Of a DNA stretch of 64,000 nucleotides, positions 33,490 through 42,787 are shown one piece after another. Both the position numbers and the translations under genes were made by a program. The stretch lies in the NCBI RefSeq assembly GCF_019916025.1, contig NZ_CP079737.1, positions 1,116,001-1,180,000 of the forward strand, read 5' to 3'. This DNA is from Paraclostridium bifermentans (GTDB lineage Bacteria; Bacillota; Clostridia; Peptostreptococcales; Peptostreptococcaceae). A model generated the notes under the pieces. That model was not told where the DNA came from. It ran no database searches and worked only from the letters and a program-made list of their open reading frames with translations. Position 1 is the stretch's first letter. The number at the start of each line of letters is the position of its first letter.

Positions 33490-35385
33490 ATGAGAATAGT
33501 CGATTTAATAGACAAAAGATCTATAAGTCTTGCTTTAAAAGCAAAGGATAAAAAAGATGCAATAGATAAATTGGTAGATTTAGTAAATAACAGTGGAAAT
33601 TTAAATGATAGATTAGAGTATAAGGATGCTATAATAGCTCGTGAAAATCAAAGTACAACAGGTATTGGAGAGGGAATAGCTATACCACATGCTAAAACTA
33701 AAGCAGTTAAGAATGCATGTTTAGCAGCAGCAGTTTGTAAAAATGGTATAGACTACGAATCTTTCGACGGAAGTTTGTCTCATTTATTCTTTATGATAGC
33801 AGCTCCAGAAGGTGCAAATAATACTCACTTAGAGGTATTATCTAGATTATCTACTATACTTATGGATGAAGAATTTAGATCAAAGTTAATAAATGCACAA
33901 AATGAAGATGAGTTTTTAAATTTAATAGATTATAAAGAAAAAGAAAAATTCCCAGAAGAAGAAAAAGAAGAAGTTTTAGAACAAAGAGAAGTTAAAAATT
34001 CAAAATATCCTCAAGTTTTAGCAGTTACAGCATGTCCAACAGGTATAGCTCATACTTTTATGGCAGCTGAAAGCTTAAATAAGCAAGCTGAAAAGATGGG
34101 AGTTAGTATAAAAGTAGAAACTAACGGGTCATCAGGGGCTAAGAATATTTTAACTAAAGAAGAAATTGAAAATGCAAATGCTATAATAGTTGCAGCTGAT
34201 AAAAAAGTAGATATGGCAAGGTTTAATGGTAAAAAAGTTATAATAACTAAAGTTGCTAATGGAATTCATAAAGCAGAGGAATTAATAACTAAAGCTGTAA
34301 ATGGAGATGCTCCTATATATAATCATGGAGGAAATGTTGAATCATCAGAAGAAAAAGAGGATGAAACTGCATTTAGAAAAGTGTATAAGCACTTAATGAA
34401 TGGAGTATCTAATATGTTACCGTTTGTTGTAAGTGGTGGTATATTAATCGCACTAGCATTTTTATTAGATAACTATTCTATAGATCCAGCAAACTTTGGA
34501 TCAAATACACCAATTGCTGCATTCTTTAAATCTATAGGAGACGTTGCCTTTGGATTTATGTTACCTGTACTTGCAGGTTATATAGCATATAGTATAGCTG
34601 ATAGACCAGCTTTAGTTGTAGGTTTTGTTGGTGGAGCACTTGCAAATGCAGGTGGCTCAGGATTCTTAGGAGCGTTACTTGCAGGATTTTTAGCAGGATA
34701 TTTAGTTCTGGGGCTTAAAAAAGTATTTAGTGTACTACCAGATTCATTAGATGGTATAAAACCTGTATTACTATATCCACTATTTGGAACACTTTTAATG
34801 GGGGTTATAATGACTTTTGTAATAATACCTCCAGTTGCAGCATTAAATGCTGGTATAACTAATTTATTAAATGGACTTGGAACAAGTTCAAAGTTAGTTC
34901 TTGGATTAGTACTAGGTGGAATGATGGCTATAGACATGGGTGGACCTATAAATAAGGCAGCTTATGTATTTGGGGTAGCATCACTTCAATCAGGTCAATA
35001 TGAGATAATGGCAGCAGTTATGGCAGGAGGAATGGTACCACCATTATCAATAGCTCTTGCTACAACTTTCTTTAAAAATAGATTTACAAAAGAGCAACAA
35101 GAATCAGGAAAAGTTAACTATGTAATGGGATTATCATTTATAACAGAAGGTGCTATACCATTTGCAGCAGCAGATCCTTTAAAAGTTATACCAGCTTGTG
35201 TTTTAGGTTCAGCTACAGCCGGAGCTCTTAGTATGATGTTTAATGCAACACTTAGAGCACCTCATGGAGGAATATTCGTAGTTCCAGTTGTGGGTCATCC
35301 TATAGCTTACTTAGGAGCTATAGTGGCTGGGTCTTTAGTAGGCATGTTTGCACTAGCGGCATTAAAAAAACCTATAGAAAATTAG
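33490..35385 (+). CDS. fruA: Fructose PTS EIIABC component
   Basis: A 631-residue PTS permease that imports and phosphorylates fructose at C1. EIIA spans about 1-148, with phospho-histidine in GIAIPHAKT. EIIB spans about 170-270, with phospho-cysteine in VTACPTGIAHTFMAAE. The EIIC membrane domain spans about 290-631, including GGSGFLGALLAGFLAGY, DMGGPINKAAYVF and PHGGIFV. The GAAAGGAG site precedes the ATG. No HPr or EI gene is near. The order EIIA-EIIB-EIIC is the common Firmicute form. A terminator follows. Confidence 0.95.
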   Translation: MRIVDLIDKRSISLALKAKDKKDAIDKLVDLVNNSGNLNDRLEYKDAIIARENQSTTGIGEGIAIPHAKTKAVKNACLAAAVCKNGIDYESFDGSLSHLFFMIAAPEGANNTHLEVLSRLSTILMDEEFRSKLINAQNEDEFLNLIDYKEKEKFPEEEKEEVLEQREVKNSKYPQVLAVTACPTGIAHTFMAAESLNKQAEKMGVSIKVETNGSSGAKNILTKEEIENANAIIVAADKKVDMARFNGKKVIITKVANGIHKAEELITKAVNGDAPIYNHGGNVESSEEKEDETAFRKVYKHLMNGVSNMLPFVVSGGILIALAFLLDNYSIDPANFGSNTPIAAFFKSIGDVAFGFMLPVLAGYIAYSIADRPALVVGFVGGALANAGGSGFLGALLAGFLAGYLVLGLKKVFSVLPDSLDGIKPVLLYPLFGTLLMGVIMTFVIIPPVAALNAGITNLLNGLGTSSKLVLGLVLGGMMAIDMGGPINKAAYVFGVASLQSGQYEIMAAVMAGGMVPPLSIALATTFFKNRFTKEQQESGKVNYVMGLSFITEGAIPFAAADPLKVIPACVLGSATAGALSMMFNATLRAPHGGIFVVPVVGHPIAYLGAIVAGSLVGMFALAALKKPIEN

Positions 35386-35419
35386 TATAAATTAGAATAA
35401 TAATTAATAAAAATATAAG

Positions 35420-35457
35420 AATAGACTATGGAGAGCATTTTATCCATAGTCTATTTT
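35420..35457 (+). terminator. Terminator of the fructose operon
   Basis: AATAGACTATGGA pairs with TCCATAGTCTATT with an eight-base loop, then TTTG. Confidence 0.85.
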
Positions 35458-35577
35458 GCGTTTGCCTTAAAAAAATAACTTTATATAAAATTATATTAAA
35501 AAGACTAAGTGTAACAAATTACGACAGCATGGTTTTTGTATAATATTATAAATGAATTAATACATGGAGGAAAAAAT

Positions 35578-36072
35578 ATGAAACAAAAAAGATCTATAGG
35601 AATAATTATAATTAGTTTATTATGTGTATTTATGTTAACAGGATGTACAAATAGTAATCAAAGTGTAGATAACAAAGTGAATATAAATAACAATGCAGAA
35701 AAATCACCTATAGAGGTTGATGATATAGAGTTTGTTGGGTTAGAAATATCACAGCCAGATTCAATCGGGCAGAGGTATATAAAAACAAAGATAAAAAATA
35801 ATTCAAACTTAACAATAACTAGCATAAGAGTTGAACTTAAAATAGGAGATAAAGAAACTACTTATATATCATCAAATAAAACACTTAATCCAGGACAGAC
35901 AAGTGATGATATAAAATGTTTTGGTCCCAAAAGTGGTGATATAAGTGATATAGAAGCTAAAAGTATAAATATCAAAGTAAATGAAGATGGTAAAATGGTA
36001 TTTGTAGACTATGATACAAAATTAGGTGAGTACAATGTTTTAGAAGCTAATATAGGAAAGGAAGAAGAGTAA
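35578..36072 (+). CDS. Small lipoprotein of unknown function
   Basis: A 164-residue exported lipoprotein. The signal region KQKRSIGIIIISLLCVFML ends in the lipobox LTGC near residue 20. The mature part has an Asn-rich linker and one beta-sandwich-like domain (about 48-160): IEFVGLEISQPDSIGQRYIK with KIKNNSNLTITSIRVELKI suggests an immunoglobulin-like or FxLYD-type fold. The ATG at 35578 has GGAGG nine bases before it; a longer frame at 35536 is not needed. It is monocistronic and convergent with the next gene. Confidence 0.72.
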   Translation: MKQKRSIGIIIISLLCVFMLTGCTNSNQSVDNKVNINNNAEKSPIEVDDIEFVGLEISQPDSIGQRYIKTKIKNNSNLTITSIRVELKIGDKETTYISSNKTLNPGQTSDDIKCFGPKSGDISDIEAKSINIKVNEDGKMVFVDYDTKLGEYNVLEANIGKEEE

Positions 36073-36075
36073 TTA

Positions 36076-36624
36076 CTACTTCTTCCTAATATAATAAATA
36101 ACCATTAAAAATGCTCCGGTCATTGCATATATCATATCTTGCATAGTGTCTTTTAAGCCACCAGCTTGAGTTGTCATATTAAAAAACTTATCAAGTAAAT
36201 ATTCTACTATTTCGCAAAGTCCAGACACTCCCAATGAAAAGAAAAAAATGACTATGAAAAATAATATTTTATCTATTAAAGTTGGGGTGTTATAGTATTT
36301 TAAAATATTCCAACCTATTTTTAAACTTATAAAGCCTGACCAAAAATGAAGAAAGCTATCATAAGGTTTAAATATATCATACATTCCATAGCATGAACCT
36401 ATTAAAAATGAAAAAAGTACAAATAGATTTCCTACTACATACAATGTTGTATCTATTACGTAAAAGTTTTTCATGTAAGCTTTTGTGAGTATAAATAGTA
36501 TGATTAAACATAAAAAACTAATAGAACTTTTTCCATACTCTTTAGTAAATAAAAAATAACCTATAGAAAAAATGTATATAGTATAAAGTAAATATCTAAA
36601 TATTTTCAAACTATTTTTATTCAT
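36076..36624 (-). CDS. DUF2238/YjdF-like integral membrane protein
   Basis: A 182-residue inner-membrane protein with five or six hydrophobic segments. The conserved polar patches KPYDSFLHFWSGFISLKIGW, SGLCEIVEYLLDKFF and GGLKDTMQDMIYAMTGAFL match the DUF2238/YjdF layout: His, Glu and Asp residues inside the membrane near segment ends. No function is known to me for the family. It ends three bases from the lipoprotein stop on the other strand, with a short inverted repeat between them. Confidence 0.65.
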   Translation of the reverse strand: MNKNSLKIFRYLLYTIYIFSIGYFLFTKEYGKSSISFLCLIILFILTKAYMKNFYVIDTTLYVVGNLFVLFSFLIGSCYGMYDIFKPYDSFLHFWSGFISLKIGWNILKYYNTPTLIDKILFFIVIFFFSLGVSGLCEIVEYLLDKFFNMTTQAGGLKDTMQDMIYAMTGAFLMVIYYIRKK

Positions 36625-36747
36625 AAGTATACCTTCCTATATAAAAATATTTATAACTAGTATGTGTACGTTATACAAATTTATTACTATGTAAAATTTA
36701 TGAAATGTTAAAAGAATGTTAAAAAGCAAAAACATGTTACAGATCTG

Positions 36748-36775
36748 TTGCAAAAGTTCAAAAAAAGTATATAAT
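36748..36775 (+). promoter_or_regulatory. Promoter of the first cation ATPase
   Basis: TTGCAA and TATAAT separated by 16 bases, about 20 bases before the riboswitch aptamer. The same pair with the same spacing precedes the second ATPase. Confidence 0.75.
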
Positions 36776-36800
36776 AATTTATATAAATAATTTAGTACTC

Positions 36801-36906
36801 CTTGAAGGGGAGTAGCTTTCGTTAAAAAACGATAATCAATCGCCAATTTCGGATTTAAAGATCCCGGTTGATTAGCAAGATAAACCTTGTTAGCGAGACC
36901 TTCAAG
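36801..36906 (+). ncRNA. yybP-ykoY manganese riboswitch aptamer
   Basis: Conserved elements of the class are present in order: CTTGAAGGGGAGTAGC at the 5' side, CCCGGTTG in the middle, and AACCTTGTTAGCGAGACCTT at the 3' side. P1 forms between CTTGAAGG (36801-36808) and CCTTCAAG (36899-36906). The class senses Mn2+. The 3' strand of P1 is also the 5' arm of the following terminator, so ligand binding should prevent termination and switch the ATPase on. Confidence 0.9.
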
Positions 36907-36950
36907 TAAACTTTATTTTAATTAAAATAGAGTTTGCTTGGAGGTCTTTA
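36896..36950 (+). terminator. Riboswitch-controlled terminator
   Basis: AGACCTTCAAGTAAACT pairs with AGTTTGCTTGGAGGTCT across an A/T loop that itself pairs (TATTTTA/TAAAATA), then TTTATTATTT. It shares 11 bases with the aptamer, giving mutually exclusive folds. Confidence 0.85.
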
Positions 36951-36980
36951 TTATTTAAATAAATTAGGTGGAGGCAAATT

Positions 36981-39599
36981 ATGTTTTATAAAAAAAGTAT
37001 CGATGAAATATTAAGTCAATTAAACTCTAGTTTAAATGGTTTAAGTTCAGACAAAGCACATGACATACTATTAGAGCATGGATACAATGAGTTAAAAGAA
37101 AAAGAAAAAACTCCTACATGGAAGTTATTTTTAGAAACTTTTAAGGATCCACTAGTTATCATATTATTAATAGCGGCATTGGTTCAAGCGTTCTTAGGAG
37201 AAGCTGTAGAGTGCGGAATAATATTTGCAGTTTTAATCTTAAACTCTATATTATCTGTAGTTCAAACGAAAAAAGCAGAAGGATCTTTAGCAAGTCTTAA
37301 AAAGTTATCAGTTCCAAATGCAAAAATCATAAGAGATGGCATAAAGGTTACAGTTCCATCAAGAAATGTAGTACCGGGGGATATAATAATTTTAGAAGCT
37401 GGGGATTATGTTCCAGCAGATGGTAGAATTTTAGAATCTCAAAACTTAAAAGTTGTAGAAGGAATGCTTACAGGAGAAGCAGAACCTGTTTTAAAACATG
37501 AAGAAGTAATAAGTGAAGATGTAGCATTAGGAGATCAAAAGAATATGGTCTTTAGTGGATCTATGGTAGTTTACGGGAGAGGGACATATTTAGTAACTCA
37601 AACTGCTATGGATACTGAAATGGGTAAAATTGCAGATTTACTAGAAAATGCAGAAAATAAACAAACACCACTTCAGATAAAACTAGATGAGTTTAGTAAA
37701 AAATTAGGTGTAGGTATAGTAATATTAGCAGCTTTAATATTTGGAATAGAAGTATTTAGAGGTGGAGCAGTAGTAGATTCATTTATGTTTGCAATAGCTA
37801 TAGCGGTTGCAGCTATACCAGAGGCGTTATCTTCTATTGTGACTATAGTGTTAGCAGTTGGAACTAATAACATGGCAAAGAAACAAGCTATAGTTAGAAA
37901 ATTGCCAGCAGTTGAAACATTAGGATCAACAAGTGTTATATGTACAGATAAAACAGGAACATTAACTCAAAATAAGATGACAGTTGTAGATGACTTTACT
38001 TACAACCCAGAAAAAGCACTAGTAAATGATGAGTGTTTTGAAACAGCAGCAACAAAAGAATTAACTAAACAAAAGAGTTTCCTTATATTAAGCTCAGCAC
38101 TTTGTAATGATTCAGACAAAACTAATGAAGGTGCTGAAATAGGGGATCCTACAGAAATAGCACTTATGAATTACACTAACAAAAGTGGATTTGATTATAA
38201 AGAAATAAGAGAAATAAATACTAGATTAAGCGAATTACCATTTGATAGTGATAGAAAACTTATGACTACTGTTAATAAGGTTGATGGAGAAGTAGTTATG
38301 TTTACAAAAGGGGCTCCGGATGTAATCTTTAATAGATGTAAGTATGCATTAGTAGGAGACGAAGTTGTAAAGGCTAGTGATGAGATAATTGATGAATATA
38401 AGAAAATGAACGAAGAGTTTTCTAATAAAGCATTAAGAGTTTTAGCATTTGCAACAAAGAGAGTAGAAAATGAAAGTTTTGTACCAACAATTGAAGATGA
38501 AAACAACTTAACTTTAATCGGACTTACTGCAATGATAGATCCTCCTAGAGAAGAAGTTTATGAAGCAGTGGAAAATGCTAGAAAATCTGGTATAAAAACT
38601 GTCATGATAACAGGAGATCATAAAACAACTGCAAAAGCAATAGCTGTAGATATCGGAATATTTGAAGATGGAGATATGGCTCTGACAGGTAGTGAATTAG
38701 ATGCATTAACTGACGAAGAGTTAGATAGAGATTTAGATCATATATCAGTATATGCAAGAGTTTCACCAGAAAATAAAATAAGAATAGTAAAAGCATGGCA
38801 AAGAAAAGGAAAAGTTTGTGCAATGACAGGAGATGGAGTAAATGATGCTCCAGCTTTAAAACAAGCAGATATAGGTATAGGAATGGGCAGTGGAACAGAA
38901 GTTGCAAAAGATGCATCGGATATGGTTTTAGTAGACGATAACTTTGCAACAATAGTAAATGCTGTAGAAGTTGGTAGAACAGTTTATACAAATATTAAAA
39001 AATCTATAATGTATTTATTCTCAGGAAACTTAGCTGGAATAATAGCTATATTATTTGCAGTATTTGCAAACTTACCAAATCCATTTACTACAATACAATT
39101 ATTATTTATAAACTTAGTTACAGATTCATTACCAGCAATAGCTCTAGGTCTTGAAAAGCCAGAAAAAGGAGTTATGAAGGATGCTCCTAGAGATCCAAAT
39201 GAAAGTATCTTATCAAAAGGTTCTTTAGGATTTGTTGCAACTAGAGGGATTATAATAGGTGCTGTCACAATAGCTGCACAATTTATAGGAATGAAACATT
39301 CAGCTGAATTAGGAGTATCAATGGCATTTGCAACTCTTACATTATCAAGAATAATGCAGACATTTGCATCAAGATCAAATACAGAAACAATATTTGAACT
39401 TGGAATTAAAAGTAATAAATATGTATTAGGTGCAGTTGGAGTTTGTTTAATAATGTTCTCTTTAACATTACTACCATTTATGAGAGAAATATTTACAATG
39501 CCAAGTAGTTTTAACTTCACAACTTTAATGACTTGTTTTGGTCTTTCAGTACTTGCAACTTTAGCAATGGAAGTTAGTAAAGTTATAAAAAGAAAATAA
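36981..39599 (+). CDS. P-type cation ATPase (P2 family), probable Mn2+/Ca2+ exporter 1
   Basis: An 872-residue P2-type ATPase. Motifs: TGEAEPVLK (actuator), DKTGTLTQNK (phosphorylated Asp), TKGAPDVIF (nucleotide-binding domain) and GDGVNDAPALK (hinge). Ten membrane segments fit SERCA/PMCA relatives. In M4 the ion motif reads IPEALSS rather than PEGLP. M5 lacks the SERCA site-I glutamate (SGNLAGI), as in single-site PMCA-like pumps. M6 has NLVTDSLPA. The manganese riboswitch upstream argues for Mn2+ efflux, as for Lactococcus YoaB; Ca2+ may also be a substrate. GGTGGAGG precedes the ATG. Confidence 0.88.
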   Translation: MFYKKSIDEILSQLNSSLNGLSSDKAHDILLEHGYNELKEKEKTPTWKLFLETFKDPLVIILLIAALVQAFLGEAVECGIIFAVLILNSILSVVQTKKAEGSLASLKKLSVPNAKIIRDGIKVTVPSRNVVPGDIIILEAGDYVPADGRILESQNLKVVEGMLTGEAEPVLKHEEVISEDVALGDQKNMVFSGSMVVYGRGTYLVTQTAMDTEMGKIADLLENAENKQTPLQIKLDEFSKKLGVGIVILAALIFGIEVFRGGAVVDSFMFAIAIAVAAIPEALSSIVTIVLAVGTNNMAKKQAIVRKLPAVETLGSTSVICTDKTGTLTQNKMTVVDDFTYNPEKALVNDECFETAATKELTKQKSFLILSSALCNDSDKTNEGAEIGDPTEIALMNYTNKSGFDYKEIREINTRLSELPFDSDRKLMTTVNKVDGEVVMFTKGAPDVIFNRCKYALVGDEVVKASDEIIDEYKKMNEEFSNKALRVLAFATKRVENESFVPTIEDENNLTLIGLTAMIDPPREEVYEAVENARKSGIKTVMITGDHKTTAKAIAVDIGIFEDGDMALTGSELDALTDEELDRDLDHISVYARVSPENKIRIVKAWQRKGKVCAMTGDGVNDAPALKQADIGIGMGSGTEVAKDASDMVLVDDNFATIVNAVEVGRTVYTNIKKSIMYLFSGNLAGIIAILFAVFANLPNPFTTIQLLFINLVTDSLPAIALGLEKPEKGVMKDAPRDPNESILSKGSLGFVATRGIIIGAVTIAAQFIGMKHSAELGVSMAFATLTLSRIMQTFASRSNTETIFELGIKSNKYVLGAVGVCLIMFSLTLLPFMREIFTMPSSFNFTTLMTCFGLSVLATLAMEVSKVIKRK

Positions 39600-39639
39600 A
39601 TTCATATACTTTATAAATAAAACATTTGGAGGTATATAT

Positions 39640-39786
39640 ATGTATGAGTTTATAGTAATGACAATAACGACTCTTATATTAACTTCTCCAACCATTTTTA
39701 TAAAGTATATAATAAACCATATGATGAGTATAATTAAATTTTATATTTGTTTAGAACAAATAATAAAATTACAATTAGAAGTTTAA
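39640..39786 (+). CDS. 48-residue membrane peptide between the ATPase genes
   Basis: A small frame with a good ribosome site (TTGGAGG) eight bases before the ATG. It encodes MYEFIVMTITTLILTSPTIF and 28 further residues, with a hydrophobic stretch from about 4 to 26 and a second amphipathic half ending LEQIIKLQLEV. It is 40 bases after the first ATPase stop and just before a strong terminator, so it is probably in the same riboswitch-controlled message. By analogy with small partners of ion pumps it might modulate the ATPase. That is inference; I know no homologue. Confidence 0.5.
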   Translation: MYEFIVMTITTLILTSPTIFIKYIINHMMSIIKFYICLEQIIKLQLEV

Positions 39787-39789
39787 TAA

Positions 39790-39820
39790 AAAGAGTATCG
39801 AAAATTTCGATACTCTTTTT
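39790..39820 (+). terminator. Terminator of the first ATPase unit
   Basis: AAGAGTATCGAAA pairs with TTTCGATACTCTT, followed by TTTT. Confidence 0.9.
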
Positions 39821-39832
39821 TCAAACAACGTA

Positions 39833-39860
39833 TTGCAAAAATAAATTAAACGTATATAAT
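39833..39860 (+). promoter_or_regulatory. Promoter of the second cation ATPase
   Basis: TTGCAA and TATAAT with a 16-base spacer, the same arrangement as at 36748-36775. The match suggests that the two leaders are duplicates. Confidence 0.75.
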
Positions 39861-39893
39861 GTTTATATAAATATATATTAAAAAGAGATTATA

Positions 39894-39947
39894 GACCCCT
39901 AAGTGAATTTTAAAGACCATAAAATTTTGCTTGGGGTTTTTTTGTAT
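39894..39947 (+). terminator. Leader terminator of the second ATPase, without an aptamer
   Basis: ACCCCTAAG pairs with CTTGGGGT around a second stem (GAATTTT/AAAATTT), then TTTTTTG. It stands where the riboswitch terminator stands in the first gene. Only about 30 bases separate the -10 box from the hairpin, so no yybP-ykoY aptamer fits between them. Confidence 0.75.
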
Positions 39948-40001
39948 TTTAGCAAATTTAGCTAATAATTTTATTTAAATTAATGTAGGTGGAGGAAGTA
40001 T

Positions 40002-42620
40002 ATGTTTTATAAAAAAAGTGTAGAGGAGACTTTAAGCCAGGTAAATTCTAGCTTAAAAGGATTGAGCTCATCGAAAGCAAATGAATTGCTAAAAAAGTAT
40101 GGGCCGAATGAATTAAAAGAAAAATCCAAGGTTCCTATTTGGATGTTATTTCTAGAAACATTTAAAGATCCATTGGTTATTATTTTATTAATAGCGGCGC
40201 TTGTGCAAATATTTTTAGGCGAAGGTATGGAATCTTTAATTATATTTGCAGTGCTTATCTTAAATTCAATACTATCTGTAGTACAAACTAAAAAAGCAGA
40301 AAGTTCACTTCAAAGTTTAAAGAAACTATCAGTTCCAAATGCAAAAGTCATAAGAGATAATAAAAAAGTTACAGTTAATTCAAAAGATATAGTGCCAGGA
40401 GACATAATAATCTTAGAAGCTGGAGATTATGTTCCTGCTGATGGAAGAATTATAGAATCTCAAACTCTTAAGGTTGTAGAAGGAATGCTTACAGGAGAAG
40501 CAGAACCAGTTTTAAAACACAACAAACCAATATTAAAGGATGTAGCATTAGGAGATCAAAAAAATATGGTTTTTAGTGGCTCTATGGTCGTTTATGGAAG
40601 AGGGGAGTATGTAGTAACACAAACTTCTATGAATACTGAAATGGGAAAAATAGCAGATCTACTTGAAAATGCAGAGAGTAAGCAAACCCCACTTCAAATA
40701 AAATTAGACGAGTTTAGTAAAAAACTTGGTGTAGGTATAGTAATTTTAGCAGCTTTTATATTTTTAATAGATATCTTAAGAGGAGCTAAACTAATTGATT
40801 CATTCATGTTTGCAGTTGCTATAGCAGTTGCTGCAATACCTGAAGCATTATCATCTATAGTAACGATTGTTCTTGCAGTTGGGACAAACGTTATGGCTAA
40901 AAAACAATCCATAGTCAGAAAACTACCAGCAGTTGAAACACTAGGATCAACAAGTGTAATATGTACAGATAAAACAGGAACTTTAACTCAAAACAAGATG
41001 ACAGTTGTAGATACATATGTATATAATCCAGAAAGATCATTAGCATATAATATTAGCTTAGAGGTTGCAGCAGCAAAAGCATTATCAAAACAAGATGAGC
41101 TTATAATAATGTGCTCAAGTTTATGTAATGATTCAGATATAACTAGTGAAGGTGTTGAAATAGGTGATCCAACAGAAATTGCTCTTATAAATTATGCAAA
41201 TAAAAAAGGTTTTGATTATAAGCAAATAAGAAATGAAAATATTAGGATAAGTGAATTGCCATTTGATAGTGAAAGAAAGAGAATGTCTACTGTACATAAG
41301 TTAGATGAAGATGTAGTTATGTTTACAAAAGGAGCTCCAGATGTAATATTTAGTAGGTGTAAATATGCATTAGTAGGAGATGAAGTAGTTAAAGTAAATG
41401 ATAAAATTTTACATAGATACAAACGTATGAATGAAGAATTTTCGAATAAAGCATTAAGAGTTTTAGCTTTTGCTAGCAAAAGTGTTAAAGATGAAGGTTT
41501 TATTCCGACACCAAATGATGAAGAAAATCTAACTTTAATAGGACTTACAGCAATGATAGATCCACCAAGAAAAGAAGTTTATCCAGCTGTTAAAAATGCT
41601 AAAAAATCTGGTATAAAAACTGTTATGATAACAGGGGATCATAAGACAACAGCAAAAGCTATTGCTAAAGATATAGGGCTGTTTACGAATGGAGATATGG
41701 CATTAACAGGGCATGAATTAGATGCATTAACTGATGAAGAGTTAGATAAGGATTTAGAAAAAATATCAGTATTTGCAAGGGTTTCACCAGAAAATAAAAT
41801 AAGAATAGTAAAAGCATGGCAAAGAAAAGGAAAAGTTTGTGCAATGACAGGCGATGGAGTAAATGATGCTCCAGCTTTAAAGCAAGCAGATATAGGGATA
41901 GGAATGGGAAGTGGGACAGAAGTAGCAAAAGATGCATCAGATATGATTTTAGTAGATGACAACTTTGCAACTATAGTAAATGCAATAGAAGTAGGTAGAA
42001 CTGTTTATACAAATATTAAAAAATCTATAGCTTATTTATTCTCAGGAAATTTAGGAGGAATAATAGCTATATTATTTGCTGTAATTGCAGGATTACCAAA
42101 TCCCTTTACTACAATCCAGCTACTATTTATAAATCTTGTAACAGACTCATTGCCAGCAATAGCACTAGGACTTGAAGAGCCTGAAAAAGGTGTTATGGAT
42201 AATCCGCCAAGAGATAAAGATGAAAAGATACTAACTAAAGATACAATTGGATTTGTCTTAACTAGAGGATATATAATTGGAGCAGTTACAATAATGGCTC
42301 AATTAATAGGTCTTAGATATTCTCATGAATTAGGTGTTGCAATGGCATTTTCAACACTTACACTTTCTAGAATAATGCAAACATTTGCTTCTAGATCTAA
42401 TACTCAATCAATACTTGAATTAGGATTTACTAGTAATAAATATGTGTTAGGTGCAGTTTGTATTTGTTTGACAATGTTTATGTCAACACAGCTTCCTTTT
42501 ATGAGAGAAATATTTAATATTCCTTATAGTTTTAACTTTAACATATTATTAATTTGTTTTGGACTTGCAGTTTTATCCACAGTTTCTATGGAGATAAGTG
42601 AGTTTTTAAAAAGAAAATAA
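40002..42620 (+). CDS. P-type cation ATPase (P2 family), paralogue 2
   Basis: An 872-residue close paralogue of the pump encoded at 36981-39599, identical in length and co-linear, with nearly all motifs unchanged: TGEAEPVLK, DKTGTLTQNK, GDGVNDAPALK, M4 IPEALSS, M6 NLVTDSLPA. Differences cluster in the nucleotide-binding domain (about 345-480) and the last membrane helices. GGTGGAGG precedes the ATG. Its leader has the promoter and terminator but not the manganese aptamer, so regulation has diverged. It likely pumps the same ion under other conditions. A terminator follows. Confidence 0.88.
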   Translation: MFYKKSVEETLSQVNSSLKGLSSSKANELLKKYGPNELKEKSKVPIWMLFLETFKDPLVIILLIAALVQIFLGEGMESLIIFAVLILNSILSVVQTKKAESSLQSLKKLSVPNAKVIRDNKKVTVNSKDIVPGDIIILEAGDYVPADGRIIESQTLKVVEGMLTGEAEPVLKHNKPILKDVALGDQKNMVFSGSMVVYGRGEYVVTQTSMNTEMGKIADLLENAESKQTPLQIKLDEFSKKLGVGIVILAAFIFLIDILRGAKLIDSFMFAVAIAVAAIPEALSSIVTIVLAVGTNVMAKKQSIVRKLPAVETLGSTSVICTDKTGTLTQNKMTVVDTYVYNPERSLAYNISLEVAAAKALSKQDELIIMCSSLCNDSDITSEGVEIGDPTEIALINYANKKGFDYKQIRNENIRISELPFDSERKRMSTVHKLDEDVVMFTKGAPDVIFSRCKYALVGDEVVKVNDKILHRYKRMNEEFSNKALRVLAFASKSVKDEGFIPTPNDEENLTLIGLTAMIDPPRKEVYPAVKNAKKSGIKTVMITGDHKTTAKAIAKDIGLFTNGDMALTGHELDALTDEELDKDLEKISVFARVSPENKIRIVKAWQRKGKVCAMTGDGVNDAPALKQADIGIGMGSGTEVAKDASDMILVDDNFATIVNAIEVGRTVYTNIKKSIAYLFSGNLGGIIAILFAVIAGLPNPFTTIQLLFINLVTDSLPAIALGLEEPEKGVMDNPPRDKDEKILTKDTIGFVLTRGYIIGAVTIMAQLIGLRYSHELGVAMAFSTLTLSRIMQTFASRSNTQSILELGFTSNKYVLGAVCICLTMFMSTQLPFMREIFNIPYSFNFNILLICFGLAVLSTVSMEISEFLKRK

Positions 42621-42641
42621 AAAATATTTATAATAATGATA

Positions 42642-42685
42642 AGGCTGAATATGGAAGTTAAAATGTCTATATTCAGCCGTTTTAT
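42642..42685 (+). terminator. Terminator of the second ATPase gene
   Basis: GGCTGAATAT pairs with ATATTCAGCC, then a T-rich run. Confidence 0.85.
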
Positions 42686-42787
42686 TTTTTTATATTAAAA
42701 TAAATAGTGTGTATTATTTATAGAAATAAAAATATAAATTGATATAATTATAGTTGAGAGTAGATTTTGAAAAAGGGGGTATATGAT

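Noticed and set aside
38602-39520. Long minus-strand open frames across the ATPase gene
   Set aside because: They lie opposite a clearly coding P-type ATPase, have leucine/serine-biased nonsense composition and no ribosome sites. The same shadows recur opposite the second ATPase.
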